In this document: positions 1-8,287 of the stretch, piece by piece
Position numbering within the stretch: the stretch's first letter is position 1
Layout: each line of letters starts with the position of its first letter
DNA from: Tissierella sp.
GTDB taxonomy: Bacteria > Bacillota > Clostridia > Tissierellales > Tissierellaceae
Direction: 5' to 3'
DNA length: 63,822 bases
Assembly: GCF_029266915.1 (NCBI RefSeq)
Contig: NZ_JARIEF010000051.1
Location: 1 to 63,822, forward strand
Notes under the pieces: model-generated
Told to the model about the DNA's origin: nothing
The model's database searches: none
Seen by the model: only the letters and a program-made list of their open reading frames with translations
Position numbers and translations under genes: made by a program

Positions 1-132
1 TTATTTAAAGAAGTAAACTAAAGTCAGATAAACTTAAGTTTCATAAAAATATATAGTTTTAAAAGATTATTTATTAGTTCAAGAGTGGCTTTTATAGTAT
101 AATAATTATAAAAACAAAACAGGGGGATAAAT

Positions 133-1269
133 ATGGGAAAATTAAAAGGGATAATAGTTATTCTTATAGTTTCTTTATTGATCCTGGGAGCAGCCTTTCC
201 CTATATAAAATGGGAACGTTCACAGGTTAAAGAATTAAATGTATTTATTCTGGATAAAACAGTTCCAGATAACTCTTACCGGGAGCACAGAAGACTTATT
301 TATGCACTTAACCATTATAAATATCAAAAAAAAGATTCTACAGAATATAATCTAGAAGATTATTCAGGTTTTTATCCTCTAGAAGATGAAAAATATAAAA
401 CAAGTAATGTAAAGGATGATCTAAAAGAAAATACAGATCTTATATATATAGCTGATAGCTACGGGGTATATGAAGAAGAATTTTTCAAAAATAAGATAGA
501 AGGAGAGCGCAGTGAAATTATATATGGAGGTTTAAAATCAGAAGAGATAGAAGTTATTAAGGAACAAGTTTATGAAAACAATATTCCTTTAGTTGCTGAA
601 TTTAATACTTTTGGAAGCCCTACAGACACTGCCGCAAGGAAAGAAATAGAAGAAATTCTAGGTGTTAAGTGGTCTGGATGGATAGGAAGATATTTTAATG
701 AACTGGATTATGAAAAAAATGAAGAAGTTCCGGCTTGGATAATACGAGCTTATGAAGGTGGAGAAGATGAAAGTTGGGCCTTTAAAGGATCAGGATTTAT
801 ACTCGCAAGCGATCAAGATGAAATTATAGTTCTTGAAGCTAAAGACTTTAAAGGAAAAGGAATAGCCATTGATTTTACAGATAAAGGAAGAGAGTTTTTC
901 GAAACTGACAAAACATCTGCTTATGGATATTGGTTTGATATAGTAGAAACACGAGAGGCTGAAGCTTATGCATGGTATAAATGGGATTTAACTAAAGAGG
1001 GCGAAGAAAAAATTTCTGCAAGAGGCATCCCTAAAATATTTCCATCTATAACAAGGAGAACTGTAAATACTACTCCAATCTACTACTTTGCAGGAGACTT
1101 TGCAGATACATCCAGGGACAGAGGCTTCTATAAGTATGAGGGTTTAAGCAAGATTATGGGGGCTGTCAGCAAATTTAATGGAGACAACGATACTAAATTC
1201 CAATGGAGGATATATTATCCTGTAATGAAAAACATACTTGAAGAGGCATATTCATTAAATACTAACTAA
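133..1269 (+). CDS. Uncharacterised membrane-anchored extracytoplasmic protein
   Basis: The 378-residue protein begins with a short basic stretch and one hydrophobic segment (about residues 7-24). The rest is hydrophilic, so it is probably anchored in the membrane with the body outside the cell. It has no cysteines and no catalytic motif that I recognise. Conserved-looking short stretches include IADSYGVY (about 106-113), EFNTFGSP and WSGWIGRYF. The start is supported by an AGGGGG site seven bases upstream. A diguanylate cyclase gene follows 110 bp downstream on the same strand. That neighbour and the topology make a role in a c-di-GMP-controlled surface polymer or export system possible, but this is inference only; any partner genes would lie left of the window. 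Confidence 0.6.
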   Translation: MGKLKGIIVILIVSLLILGAAFPYIKWERSQVKELNVFILDKTVPDNSYREHRRLIYALNHYKYQKKDSTEYNLEDYSGFYPLEDEKYKTSNVKDDLKENTDLIYIADSYGVYEEEFFKNKIEGERSEIIYGGLKSEEIEVIKEQVYENNIPLVAEFNTFGSPTDTAARKEIEEILGVKWSGWIGRYFNELDYEKNEEVPAWIIRAYEGGEDESWAFKGSGFILASDQDEIIVLEAKDFKGKGIAIDFTDKGREFFETDKTSAYGYWFDIVETREAEAYAWYKWDLTKEGEEKISARGIPKIFPSITRRTVNTTPIYYFAGDFADTSRDRGFYKYEGLSKIMGAVSKFNGDNDTKFQWRIYYPVMKNILEEAYSLNTN

Positions 1270-1380
1270 TCTATAAAATCCTAGCATATAGGAATATATA
1301 CATAAAACTTCCTATATGCTATAATGAATAATCTTAATTAAGCTGAAATATAAAAATTCTTAAAGAAGGAATAGATTGAT

Positions 1381-2907
1381 TTGAGAAATAAGCATAAAAT
1401 AACTACTATTGTAGTAGCTTCTACCATCTGTTTAATAGTAATATATCTTCATCTTTTATCGCATGATAAAACTCAACAAATTTACTTGAATCAAACAGAA
1501 AAAATTATTATAGATTTGAAAAAAGATTTCTTAAAAGACACGGTTAATAATGTATTATCAGAAATAGATAAATTACGAGAAACTAAATATTATAATTACA
1601 ATAAAAATACAGAATCAAGGTTAAGAAGATTTGAAGAGGGATCAGCACTATCAGATCAAAAGTTTGTAAAATATTTTATAGATACATTTGAAAATGATTT
1701 AAATCCTAAAATGTGGAATGCTTTTTTATGGAATAACAAAACTGGAGAAATATTATACACTAGGTCGGATATTAATAGTGGAAGCATAGAAGATATGAAA
1801 GATGATTTAAAAGACATATTATCTTCTTACGCTGAAGTTGAAAAAGGAGATATAGAAGGGGTATTTGGAGTTAGTGAGTTTTACATAGATCAATTAGTAA
1901 AACAAGAGATATCAGAAATAATAAAAAACCGAGAGTTTTCTTCTGGATCCTATATCTGGGTTAATGAAGTTATAAACTATGAAGGTGGTAAAAACTATGC
2001 AATTAGAAAAGTACATCCAAATTTAACAGAAACAGAAGATGAATACTTATCTACTGATATGGAGGATATAAAAGGAAATTTACCTTATTTAGAAGAATTA
2101 GAAGGGATAAACAAAGATGGTGAGTTGTTTTTTAAATACTATTTTAAAAAATTAAAAAGCTCATATGTATCTGAAAAAATTGCCTATGCGAAACTTTATA
2201 AGGATTATGACTGGATAATAGCTATGGGAGTTCATTTAGATGATATAGATGATTATACTCAACAAACTAGTAATGAGATCTACTCACTTTCTACTGAATC
2301 AATTATAAGAGTTTTAAGATATATATTTATAGTTCTATTATTAGGATTTATAACCCTATATCTAATGGAAAAAAAACACCTGTTAAACTCTACTGAATTA
2401 TTAGAAAGTCAGGTAAATTTAGATGTGTTAACCAAAGCATATAGTAGAAGAGCCGGACAAAAGAAATTAAATAAGCTGTTTAAAGAATATAAATCAAATT
2501 GCAGCAGTCCTGCAATTATGATGTTTGATATTGATAACTTTAAAAATATAAATGATCAATATGGACACCATAGTGGAGATCGTGTTTTAATTGAAGTTGT
2601 GAAAAATATAAATCATCTTATAAGGAGTTCAGATTACCTAATACGTTGGGGCGGAGATGAATTTGTAGGTATATTTCTAGGCTTAAAAGAAGAACACGCA
2701 ATAGAATATGGTCAGAAAATACTAGATAGCATATCTGCTTTAGATATAAAATTAGAAGAAAATATTATTATAAATATAACTGTATCCATAGGATTTTCAT
2801 ATTTTAAAGATATAGATAATGATTATAATCATGTTTTAAAGAGAGCAGATGAAGCTATGTATAAATCAAAACAAGAAGGAAAAAACAAAGTGAATAGTAA
2901 TTTGTAA
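1381..2907 (+). CDS. Membrane Cache-domain diguanylate cyclase
   Basis: The protein makes c-di-GMP from two GTP molecules in response to an extracellular signal. Its order is a transmembrane helix (about 8-27), a long extracytoplasmic Cache-like sensor (about 28-310, with a GSYIWVNE motif typical of single Cache domains), a second helix (about 313-329) and a GGDEF domain (about 345-505). The active-site motif is intact, GGDEF at 424-428. The inhibitory site RSSD (415-418) sits five residues before it, so product feedback is expected. The substrate-site motif FDIDNFKNIND is also present. The start codon is TTG after a GAAGGA site. The gene follows an uncharacterised surface protein and ends at a strong bidirectional terminator. 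The ligand of the sensor cannot be read from the sequence. Confidence 0.9.
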   Translation: MRNKHKITTIVVASTICLIVIYLHLLSHDKTQQIYLNQTEKIIIDLKKDFLKDTVNNVLSEIDKLRETKYYNYNKNTESRLRRFEEGSALSDQKFVKYFIDTFENDLNPKMWNAFLWNNKTGEILYTRSDINSGSIEDMKDDLKDILSSYAEVEKGDIEGVFGVSEFYIDQLVKQEISEIIKNREFSSGSYIWVNEVINYEGGKNYAIRKVHPNLTETEDEYLSTDMEDIKGNLPYLEELEGINKDGELFFKYYFKKLKSSYVSEKIAYAKLYKDYDWIIAMGVHLDDIDDYTQQTSNEIYSLSTESIIRVLRYIFIVLLLGFITLYLMEKKHLLNSTELLESQVNLDVLTKAYSRRAGQKKLNKLFKEYKSNCSSPAIMMFDIDNFKNINDQYGHHSGDRVLIEVVKNINHLIRSSDYLIRWGGDEFVGIFLGLKEEHAIEYGQKILDSISALDIKLEENIIINITVSIGFSYFKDIDNDYNHVLKRADEAMYKSKQEGKNKVNSNL

Positions 2908-2912
2908 TAAAT

Positions 2913-2954
2913 AAAACATGCTACCAAATAATATTATTTGATAGCATGTTTTTA
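2913..2954. terminator. Bidirectional intrinsic terminator
   Basis: A long inverted repeat (AACATGCTA ... TAGCATGTT) is flanked by A-rich and T-rich tracts. It lies between the convergent diguanylate cyclase and anti-sigma genes and touches the stop codon of the latter. Confidence 0.85.
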
Positions 2955-4169
2955 GTATACACCAAAGTTTTTTCTTAAAGGGAGTACATCGTTTAACTGT
3001 ATAGAATGGATATCTTCATTTTGGATAAATTCTAGAAGATCCCTTGCATCAGCATAGATTAAAAGACCAAATGCCTTAACACCATTTTCCTCTACATAAT
3101 CCAGTGAATCACTATAATAATCGTGTTTAAGAGTACCTTCAATAGTGTTGGATGCTTCTTTTCTATCTATAAGATATTGGAGCAAATTCTTATAGTGGAG
3201 GGCATATCCCTCTGCTGGAAGATTTTCATGATAGTCTTGTTTGGTAAGCCATCTCATATAGTCAAAAGCTGGATATTTTTTTAGATCAGGAAAATCTCCA
3301 TTAGGACTTCCACCTGACTCAGCAGCTAAAGAAAACCCTGTTACAGGAGCATTAGTTAAGTCGGATTTATCCTCTTTGGTCTTATCTTCCGTTCTTATTC
3401 CTGCCCAAATAAATTGAATATTATTATTTAGATATTTCTCTCTTAAGGTTACAAGCTCCTCCATAGTTAAATCTTCTTTAAAAATTATATAGGAGGAGGT
3501 ATGGGAAACTGGATTTAACTCTTTAATATTAGAGAGGGCCAGATCATTATTTTTTTGAGCAAAATCATTTGATAGACCATTTAATATAAATGGAAAATTA
3601 TAGTTCGCAGGCTCTGTAAATTTAAAGCTGTAACGCATATTACGTGTAATCTTTAAATTTAACTCTTCAGACTTTTGCTGAAATAAATCTTTTCGATTTA
3701 TAGAAAGATTGTAGCTACCAAATTGATTCTTATCTGCAGAGGCTCCATGTATAATAGTTCCTGGCATATTTAATCTTGTAATAGCATCAATATCATAATA
3801 AAAGTCCTGAACATCTTTTCCTACTGATATCTTGGTTGGGTTGTAGAAAAACATATCCACTAGAGGGGAAAGGACTAAAAAAACTATAAAATAAAGAGCA
3901 ACTACTATTGAAACAGATGTAAGGACTACTTTTCTAAGTCTTTTATTTACATTTTTTTGAATATTACGGGCGCCATCCTTTAAAGATTTATCCTCTCGGG
4001 GAAAAGAGTTCAAGTCCCTATCAAAATTTAATTCTTTATCAAAGTCTATTTCTCCTGAAATATATTCTTCTAGAGCTTCATACTTTTCTATTTCTCCTTT
4101 GATAAACTCTATTTCTTCTTCTGTTGCTTTTCCTTCTTTATATCGTTTTAATAATTCTTTAAAGTTCAT
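2952..4169 (-). CDS. Anti-sigma factor of ECF sigma (Sigma_reg N/C type)
   Basis: The 405-residue protein has a short cytoplasmic N-terminal segment (1-78) that should bind the sigma factor, one transmembrane helix (about 81-102) and a large outer domain. The segment just after the helix (FYNPTKISVGKD, then a tyrosine/aspartate-rich stretch and NMPG) and the overall layout match the sigma-factor-regulator N- and C-terminal families found in Firmicutes. The start codon overlaps the stop codon of the upstream sigma gene by 11 bases, which implies translational coupling. Together they form a two-gene operon in which this protein holds the sigma factor inactive until an envelope signal is sensed. 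The signal is unknown. Confidence 0.82.
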   Translation of the reverse strand: MNFKELLKRYKEGKATEEEIEFIKGEIEKYEALEEYISGEIDFDKELNFDRDLNSFPREDKSLKDGARNIQKNVNKRLRKVVLTSVSIVVALYFIVFLVLSPLVDMFFYNPTKISVGKDVQDFYYDIDAITRLNMPGTIIHGASADKNQFGSYNLSINRKDLFQQKSEELNLKITRNMRYSFKFTEPANYNFPFILNGLSNDFAQKNNDLALSNIKELNPVSHTSSYIIFKEDLTMEELVTLREKYLNNNIQFIWAGIRTEDKTKEDKSDLTNAPVTGFSLAAESGGSPNGDFPDLKKYPAFDYMRWLTKQDYHENLPAEGYALHYKNLLQYLIDRKEASNTIEGTLKHDYYSDSLDYVEENGVKAFGLLIYADARDLLEFIQNEDIHSIQLNDVLPLRKNFGVY

Positions 4170-4647
4170 TTTCTTCCTCCAATCTAATTTTAAGTTTTTT
4201 ACGAGCTCTATAGAGAAGTACCTTTATCGAGCTTTCACTTGCACCTATCTGCTGGGATATTTCTCGAACGCTGAAGCTATTATAATAATATAAGACTATT
4301 ACTTCTCTATAAGTTTCAGGCAGACTCATTACAGCCTTAAAAAGATCCCTCTTTTCTTGATCTTCTATAATCCTATCTAATGGAGTTTCCTTGCTTGAGA
4401 GGATTATATGATTAATATTTCTATCATGCTTATTCTTTCTTAGCTTATCTAAAAACAAGTTTTTACATACCCGGAAGAGCCAATATTTAAAATAGCTGGT
4501 TTCTTCATCTACTGTTAGTAAGGCCTTGAAGAAAGTTTCACTTACAAGATCTTGTGCTTCATACTGATCTTTAGCTAGGGATAGGGCGTAAATGTAGAGT
4601 TCCCTATGATATCTTTTATAAAGTTGTTCAATTAAATCTTCTTTCAT
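4159..4647 (-). CDS. ECF-type RNA polymerase sigma factor
   Basis: This 162-residue sigma-70 family protein has region 2 (about 10-75, with QYEAQDLVSETFFKAL) and region 4 (about 105-158, with LPETYREVIVLYY and the helix-turn-helix SVREISQQIGASESSIKV). No region 1 or 3 is present, as expected for extracytoplasmic-function sigma factors. I chose the start at 4647, eight bases after AGGAGG (4655-4660); a start at 4665 would put the binding site inside the gene. It is co-transcribed with the anti-sigma gene downstream. An ECF-like promoter directly upstream suggests the factor drives its own operon. Confidence 0.9.
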   Translation of the reverse strand: MKEDLIEQLYKRYHRELYIYALSLAKDQYEAQDLVSETFFKALLTVDEETSYFKYWLFRVCKNLFLDKLRKNKHDRNINHIILSSKETPLDRIIEDQEKRDLFKAVMSLPETYREVIVLYYYNSFSVREISQQIGASESSIKVLLYRARKKLKIRLEEENEL

Positions 4648-4670
4648 AGGGAATCCTCCTTTCACTATAT

Positions 4671-4697
4671 AAACGGATGAGATAGGTTTTGGTTACA
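4671..4697 (-). promoter_or_regulatory. Putative autoregulatory ECF sigma promoter
   Basis: Reading leftwards, TGTAACC (4697-4691) is followed after 14 bases by CCGTTT (4676-4671). AAC near -35 and CGT near -10 at this distance are the hallmark of ECF sigma promoters. The predicted start of transcription is near 4664, giving a very short leader before the AGGAGG site of the sigma gene. Confidence 0.6.
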
Positions 4698-4827
4698 CTT
4701 TTAAATGATATATTTAAGTCCCTTTAATTTAAGAGTTGTTACTTTAAGAGCTAGCAAGCTAATTATACACTTATTAGAAGAAAAATAAAGAAAATTTAAA
4801 GATAAGATTAAAACTATAAATAAAAAA

Positions 4828-5048
4828 AAGCTAGAGATATTCAGATGCTCTTTTCTCATAATCTTCTTTTTATCAGTATCTTTTTTATAAAGGCCGCTCT
4901 CATAATTTCTATCATTTTTATATCAACTGCTCGCTCCATTTGTTACTAGTATACTAATTAATTTTTCTTTATAAATAGAAAAACTTATATCTTAAAGTAC
5001 TTCATTACCGGAATATGAAAGCGATAAATTTTTAACTTCAACTGCATT
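4828..5048 (-). pseudogene. Decayed ABC-transporter ATPase fragment
   Basis: Translation of the minus strand from 5048 gives NAVEVKNLSLSYSGNEVL, then an in-frame stop (4992-4994), then DISFSIYKEKLISILVTNGA. This is the standard N-terminal beginning of an ABC ATPase, in which the Walker A loop (usually GPNGAGKS) has decayed to VTNGASS and runs into a second stop (4923-4925). Further ABC-like residues (SGLYKKDTDKKKIMRKE) continue in the same frame to about 4830, where the similarity ends. There is no start codon in a sensible place, and the signature motif and Walker B are absent. This is a truncated, dead relic, perhaps of a metal or siderophore importer ATPase. The flanking sequence at 5049-5207 holds nothing further that I can identify. 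Confidence 0.8.
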
Positions 5049-5207
5049 AAACAATTTAAAACTCTTTTTTATTTTTCCTTTAAATTTATTATTTTTAAAC
5101 TCTATAGAGAGCTGAATGCAAAATATATATATTATATGATATAATAAAGAATAGAAACCAACTAATTTATGTCTTTTGCCTATGTCACTTAAAATGGAGA
5201 ATGATCA

Positions 5208-7160
5208 ATGGAATACGATAAAATATATAAAAAAATATCAAAAAGATATATAATAGCAGGTATCATATTGATACTTCTATTAATAACAAGTCAGATTATA
5301 GTTCAAATACAAATTAGCCACAGTAAAAGTTCAGCTTCCATAGTGAATGTTTCAGGTAGACAGAGAATGCTCAGCCAAAAGATAACAAAAAATATACTAA
5401 AAATCTATCAAGATGAAAATGATAATAAAAAAGAATATATAGAAGATCTAGAGGAGTCTTTAGATCTATTTAAATCCTCGCACACTCATTTAGTTGAAAG
5501 AAATAAGATAAATGCTTTAAAGATAAAAAATAGCGATAGAATAAGATCGCTTTTCATCAATATAGACCCCTATTTTGAAAATATAGTTGATATAGGAAGT
5601 AGAGTTTTAGAAATAGTTAGAAAAGATGACTACAACCCTGCTGTTTTAGAAAAAGAAATAGAAAGATTAGATGAAAATGAGAAGATTTTTTTAGAAAAGA
5701 TGGATGAAATAGTAGATAGCTATGATTATGAGTCTAATAGAAAGATAAAAGTCATCGAAAAAACTGAATTTATATTGTTTACTTTAATTATTTTTTCTAT
5801 TATTTTTATAGCTGTTTTTGTATTTAGTCCTGCAGGAAAAACATTAAGATCCGCTTTTCAAGAAGTTAGTGAAAATAATGACAATATAGAGAGACTTTTT
5901 AAATCTATGAAAGGTGCCTTGTTTTTAGTTAGGAAAGATGGAAGTATATTAATGACAAATTCAGATGCTAAAAAAATTATAAATCAAAAAGATGAAAATA
6001 TTAAAACTATAAATATTAAAGACAACATCAAGTGGATAGATTTTGATATTATGGAGATAATAAATAGAGTAAGATTTGGAGAAAAAGTTGATGGTTTAGA
6101 AGTTGAAATAAAATCAGTAAGTGGAGAAAAACTTACTATGGTGTTGTCAGGGTTAATGGGAATATATGAAAGAGATAAGGCTGTTTTGATAACGGCTTTT
6201 GATATAACAGCTCAAAAGAGAGCAGAGGGAATTTTAAAAGAAATGGCAGTTAGAGATGAGCTTACTGGTCTTTACAATAGACACTTTTTAGAAACTGTAG
6301 TAGATTCAGAAATAGAAAGATCAAGAAGATATGAATATCCTCTTTCGGGAGCAATTCTAGATCTTGATAATTTTAAACAAATAAATGATAAGTGGGGACA
6401 CCCTGTTGGTGATATTATTCTTAGGGAAACCGCAAATATATTGCGAGAAAATGTTAGGGAAGCGGATTATCTAATTAGAATAGGGGGAGAAGAGTTTATT
6501 ATACTGATGCCTCATACTGATTTAAAAGGTGCATACGATGCAGCTGAGAAATTTAGGAAAGCTATAGAAGATAGAACTAATCCTATTGTAGGAAACTATA
6601 CTGCAACCTTTGGGGTAGCTCAAATAGACAGGAGTGAAAACTATTATAAGTTATATAGCAGAATGGATAATGCTCTTTATAGAGCCAAACAATCTGGAAA
6701 AAACTGTGTTTTAAAGTCATATATAGAAACAGATGAATCAACCCATATAGGATTGGAATGGAAAAAGTCATGGGATAGTGGAGAGAAAATAATCGATTTA
6801 GAGCATAGGAATATATTTTCTATATTGAGTAAATTTATGCATGCGTCAGTAAAGAATGAAGGCAAAGAAGAAATAGTGAAAAATCTAGATAGGATATTAC
6901 ATTTATTGAAGGAACATTTTACTTATGAAGAAAGAGTATTAGAAAAAATTGAGTATGAGAATGTTAAAGAGCATAAACAAATCCATAAACAAATATTAGA
7001 AAAAGCTTATAGGCTAAAAAACAATCTGATAAGAGATGAAATTAATTTAAGAGATGTTCAAGAAATTATGTTTCATGACATAGTAGTAGGGCATATCTTA
7101 AAAGAAGATACAAATTTCTTTGAAGATATAGCTAGAAAGAGTCAAGAGGGTGACCAGTAG
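5208..7160 (+). CDS. Diguanylate cyclase with PilJ-type sensor and C-terminal hemerythrin
   Basis: The 650-residue protein carries, in order, a transmembrane helix (about 15-33), a PilJ/NarX-like outer four-helix region with the motif SGRQRMLSQKITKN (about 48-61), a second helix (about 188-207), a PAS domain (about 225-340), a GGDEF domain (about 345-505) and a bacteriohemerythrin domain (about 515-645). The cyclase motif is GGEEF (426-430), with an inhibitory RxxD site, READ, at 417-420. The hemerythrin di-iron ligands are all visible: H533, H570, E574, H589, H593, H629 and D634. It should make c-di-GMP, with the cytosolic di-iron site sensing O2, NO or redox state. A GGAGA site lies eight bases before the ATG. 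Confidence 0.92.
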   Translation: MEYDKIYKKISKRYIIAGIILILLLITSQIIVQIQISHSKSSASIVNVSGRQRMLSQKITKNILKIYQDENDNKKEYIEDLEESLDLFKSSHTHLVERNKINALKIKNSDRIRSLFINIDPYFENIVDIGSRVLEIVRKDDYNPAVLEKEIERLDENEKIFLEKMDEIVDSYDYESNRKIKVIEKTEFILFTLIIFSIIFIAVFVFSPAGKTLRSAFQEVSENNDNIERLFKSMKGALFLVRKDGSILMTNSDAKKIINQKDENIKTINIKDNIKWIDFDIMEIINRVRFGEKVDGLEVEIKSVSGEKLTMVLSGLMGIYERDKAVLITAFDITAQKRAEGILKEMAVRDELTGLYNRHFLETVVDSEIERSRRYEYPLSGAILDLDNFKQINDKWGHPVGDIILRETANILRENVREADYLIRIGGEEFIILMPHTDLKGAYDAAEKFRKAIEDRTNPIVGNYTATFGVAQIDRSENYYKLYSRMDNALYRAKQSGKNCVLKSYIETDESTHIGLEWKKSWDSGEKIIDLEHRNIFSILSKFMHASVKNEGKEEIVKNLDRILHLLKEHFTYEERVLEKIEYENVKEHKQIHKQILEKAYRLKNNLIRDEINLRDVQEIMFHDIVVGHILKEDTNFFEDIARKSQEGDQ

Positions 7161-7182
7161 ATTTCTGCTGGTCATTTCTTAG
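7151..7182 (+). terminator. Probable terminator overlapping the stop codon
   Basis: The inverted repeat GACCAGTAG / CTGCTGGTC contains the TAG stop of the hemerythrin-cyclase gene and is followed by a short T-rich run. Confidence 0.55.
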
Positions 7183-7318
7183 TAAGATATATTTAATAAA
7201 TGATAGATTATTTAATTATGTTCTGATTTTAGAGCATTTAATATCTAATCTGATTTATGTTTTTAGTATATTTTTATTTTTCAAGTTATAATACAAGCAA
7301 TAATAGGAGGTATAAGTA

Positions 7319-7999
7319 ATGTTAGATAATAAGGATAAAGAAATAATAAAAAGTCGATTGACTTTTTGGGATAGGCTAAAAGAAGAAGAACACAATCTTA
7401 TATGGGAAAATACAATAAAAGTAGCATATAAAAAAGATGATAACCTATATAACTCTTTAAATGACTGCCGGGGTATAATCATTGTTAAATCTGGAATATT
7501 AAGGACCTATATAGTTTCTGAAGAAGGTAAAGAAGTAACTCTTTATCTTTTGGAGGAAGGTGATATATGCGCTCTTTCAGCTTCTTGCGTATTAAATAAT
7601 ATTACTTTTGATGTAAACGTAGATGCTGAAAAAGATAGTGAAATCTTTTTGGTTCGCTTAAATGGAATTCCTAAAATCTATAAAAATATATATGTAGAGA
7701 ACTTCCTATTAAATGAAGGTATAGCAAGGTTTTCAGATGTTATGTGGGCAATGCAACAAATCTTGTTTTTTAAGTTTGATGAAAGACTTGCCATATATCT
7801 ATTAGATGAATCTTCTAGAAATAAAAACAATCTTATAATTTCAACTCATGATCAAATAGCCAAACATTTAGGATCTGCTAGAGAGGTTGTATCCCGGATG
7901 TTAAAGTATTTCTCAAAAGAAGGATTGGTAGAATTATCTAGAGGGAAAATTAAGATAGTAAATAAGGATGATTTAAGACAAATAATTAAAAATATTTAA
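7319..7999 (+). CDS. Crp/Fnr-family transcriptional regulator
   Basis: This 226-residue protein has an N-terminal cyclic-nucleotide-binding-like beta barrel (about 20-130, with EEGDICALSASCVLNN) and a C-terminal Crp-type helix-turn-helix (about 165-222, with THDQIAKHLGSAREVVSRML). Only scattered cysteines occur and the four-cysteine cluster of true FNR is absent, so oxygen sensing by an iron-sulphur centre is unlikely. The ICALSASCV segment is common in clostridial regulators of redox, nitrosative or metal stress. An AGGAGG site precedes the ATG. The gene stands alone between a hemerythrin-type cyclase and the glutamine-type two-component system; its target genes are not evident. Confidence 0.88.
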   Translation: MLDNKDKEIIKSRLTFWDRLKEEEHNLIWENTIKVAYKKDDNLYNSLNDCRGIIIVKSGILRTYIVSEEGKEVTLYLLEEGDICALSASCVLNNITFDVNVDAEKDSEIFLVRLNGIPKIYKNIYVENFLLNEGIARFSDVMWAMQQILFFKFDERLAIYLLDESSRNKNNLIISTHDQIAKHLGSAREVVSRMLKYFSKEGLVELSRGKIKIVNKDDLRQIIKNI

Positions 8000-8287
8000 T
8001 ACTTAAGACAAAAAGTATCTTTGTTTGTAAATGTAAATATAAAATACATATACTCTATATGGAAGATAATACTTATGGTGAAATAATGGATTTTTTAAGC
8101 GACAATAATTTTGATATAAAAAATATAATAAAAGCAAAGCACAATAAAAGATAGGAGCACTATTCTCCTATCTTTTATTTATGAAAATTTATAAGTATTT
8201 TCTTTGATTTCATATATGGTTTTGGATAGACGAGATTGCTAATTGGTGTATAATAGATATAAGAAAAAGTTATAAGGGGTAATTTAA
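8000..8287. other. Intergenic stretch with a doubtful 31-codon ORF
   Basis: A small open frame (8059-8154, plus strand) would encode MEDNTYGEIMDFLSDNNF and 13 more residues. It ends inside the terminator stem at 8146-8177 and has no convincing ribosome-binding site, so I do not call it a gene. The rest of the stretch holds only the terminator and the leader of the histidine kinase gene. Confidence 0.3.
8146..8180 (+). terminator. Intrinsic terminator
   Basis: A perfect stem AAAAGATAGGA / TCCTATCTTTT with a ten-base loop, followed by T-rich sequence, lies between the Crp/Fnr gene and the histidine kinase gene. Confidence 0.8.

Noticed and set aside
7319-7999. Crp/Fnr protein considered as an oxygen-sensing FNR
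   Set aside because: The N- or C-terminal cysteine cluster needed to bind a 4Fe-4S centre is missing.
8059-8154. 31-codon ORF after the Crp/Fnr gene
   Set aside because: It has no ribosome-binding site and runs into a terminator stem; it is probably chance.
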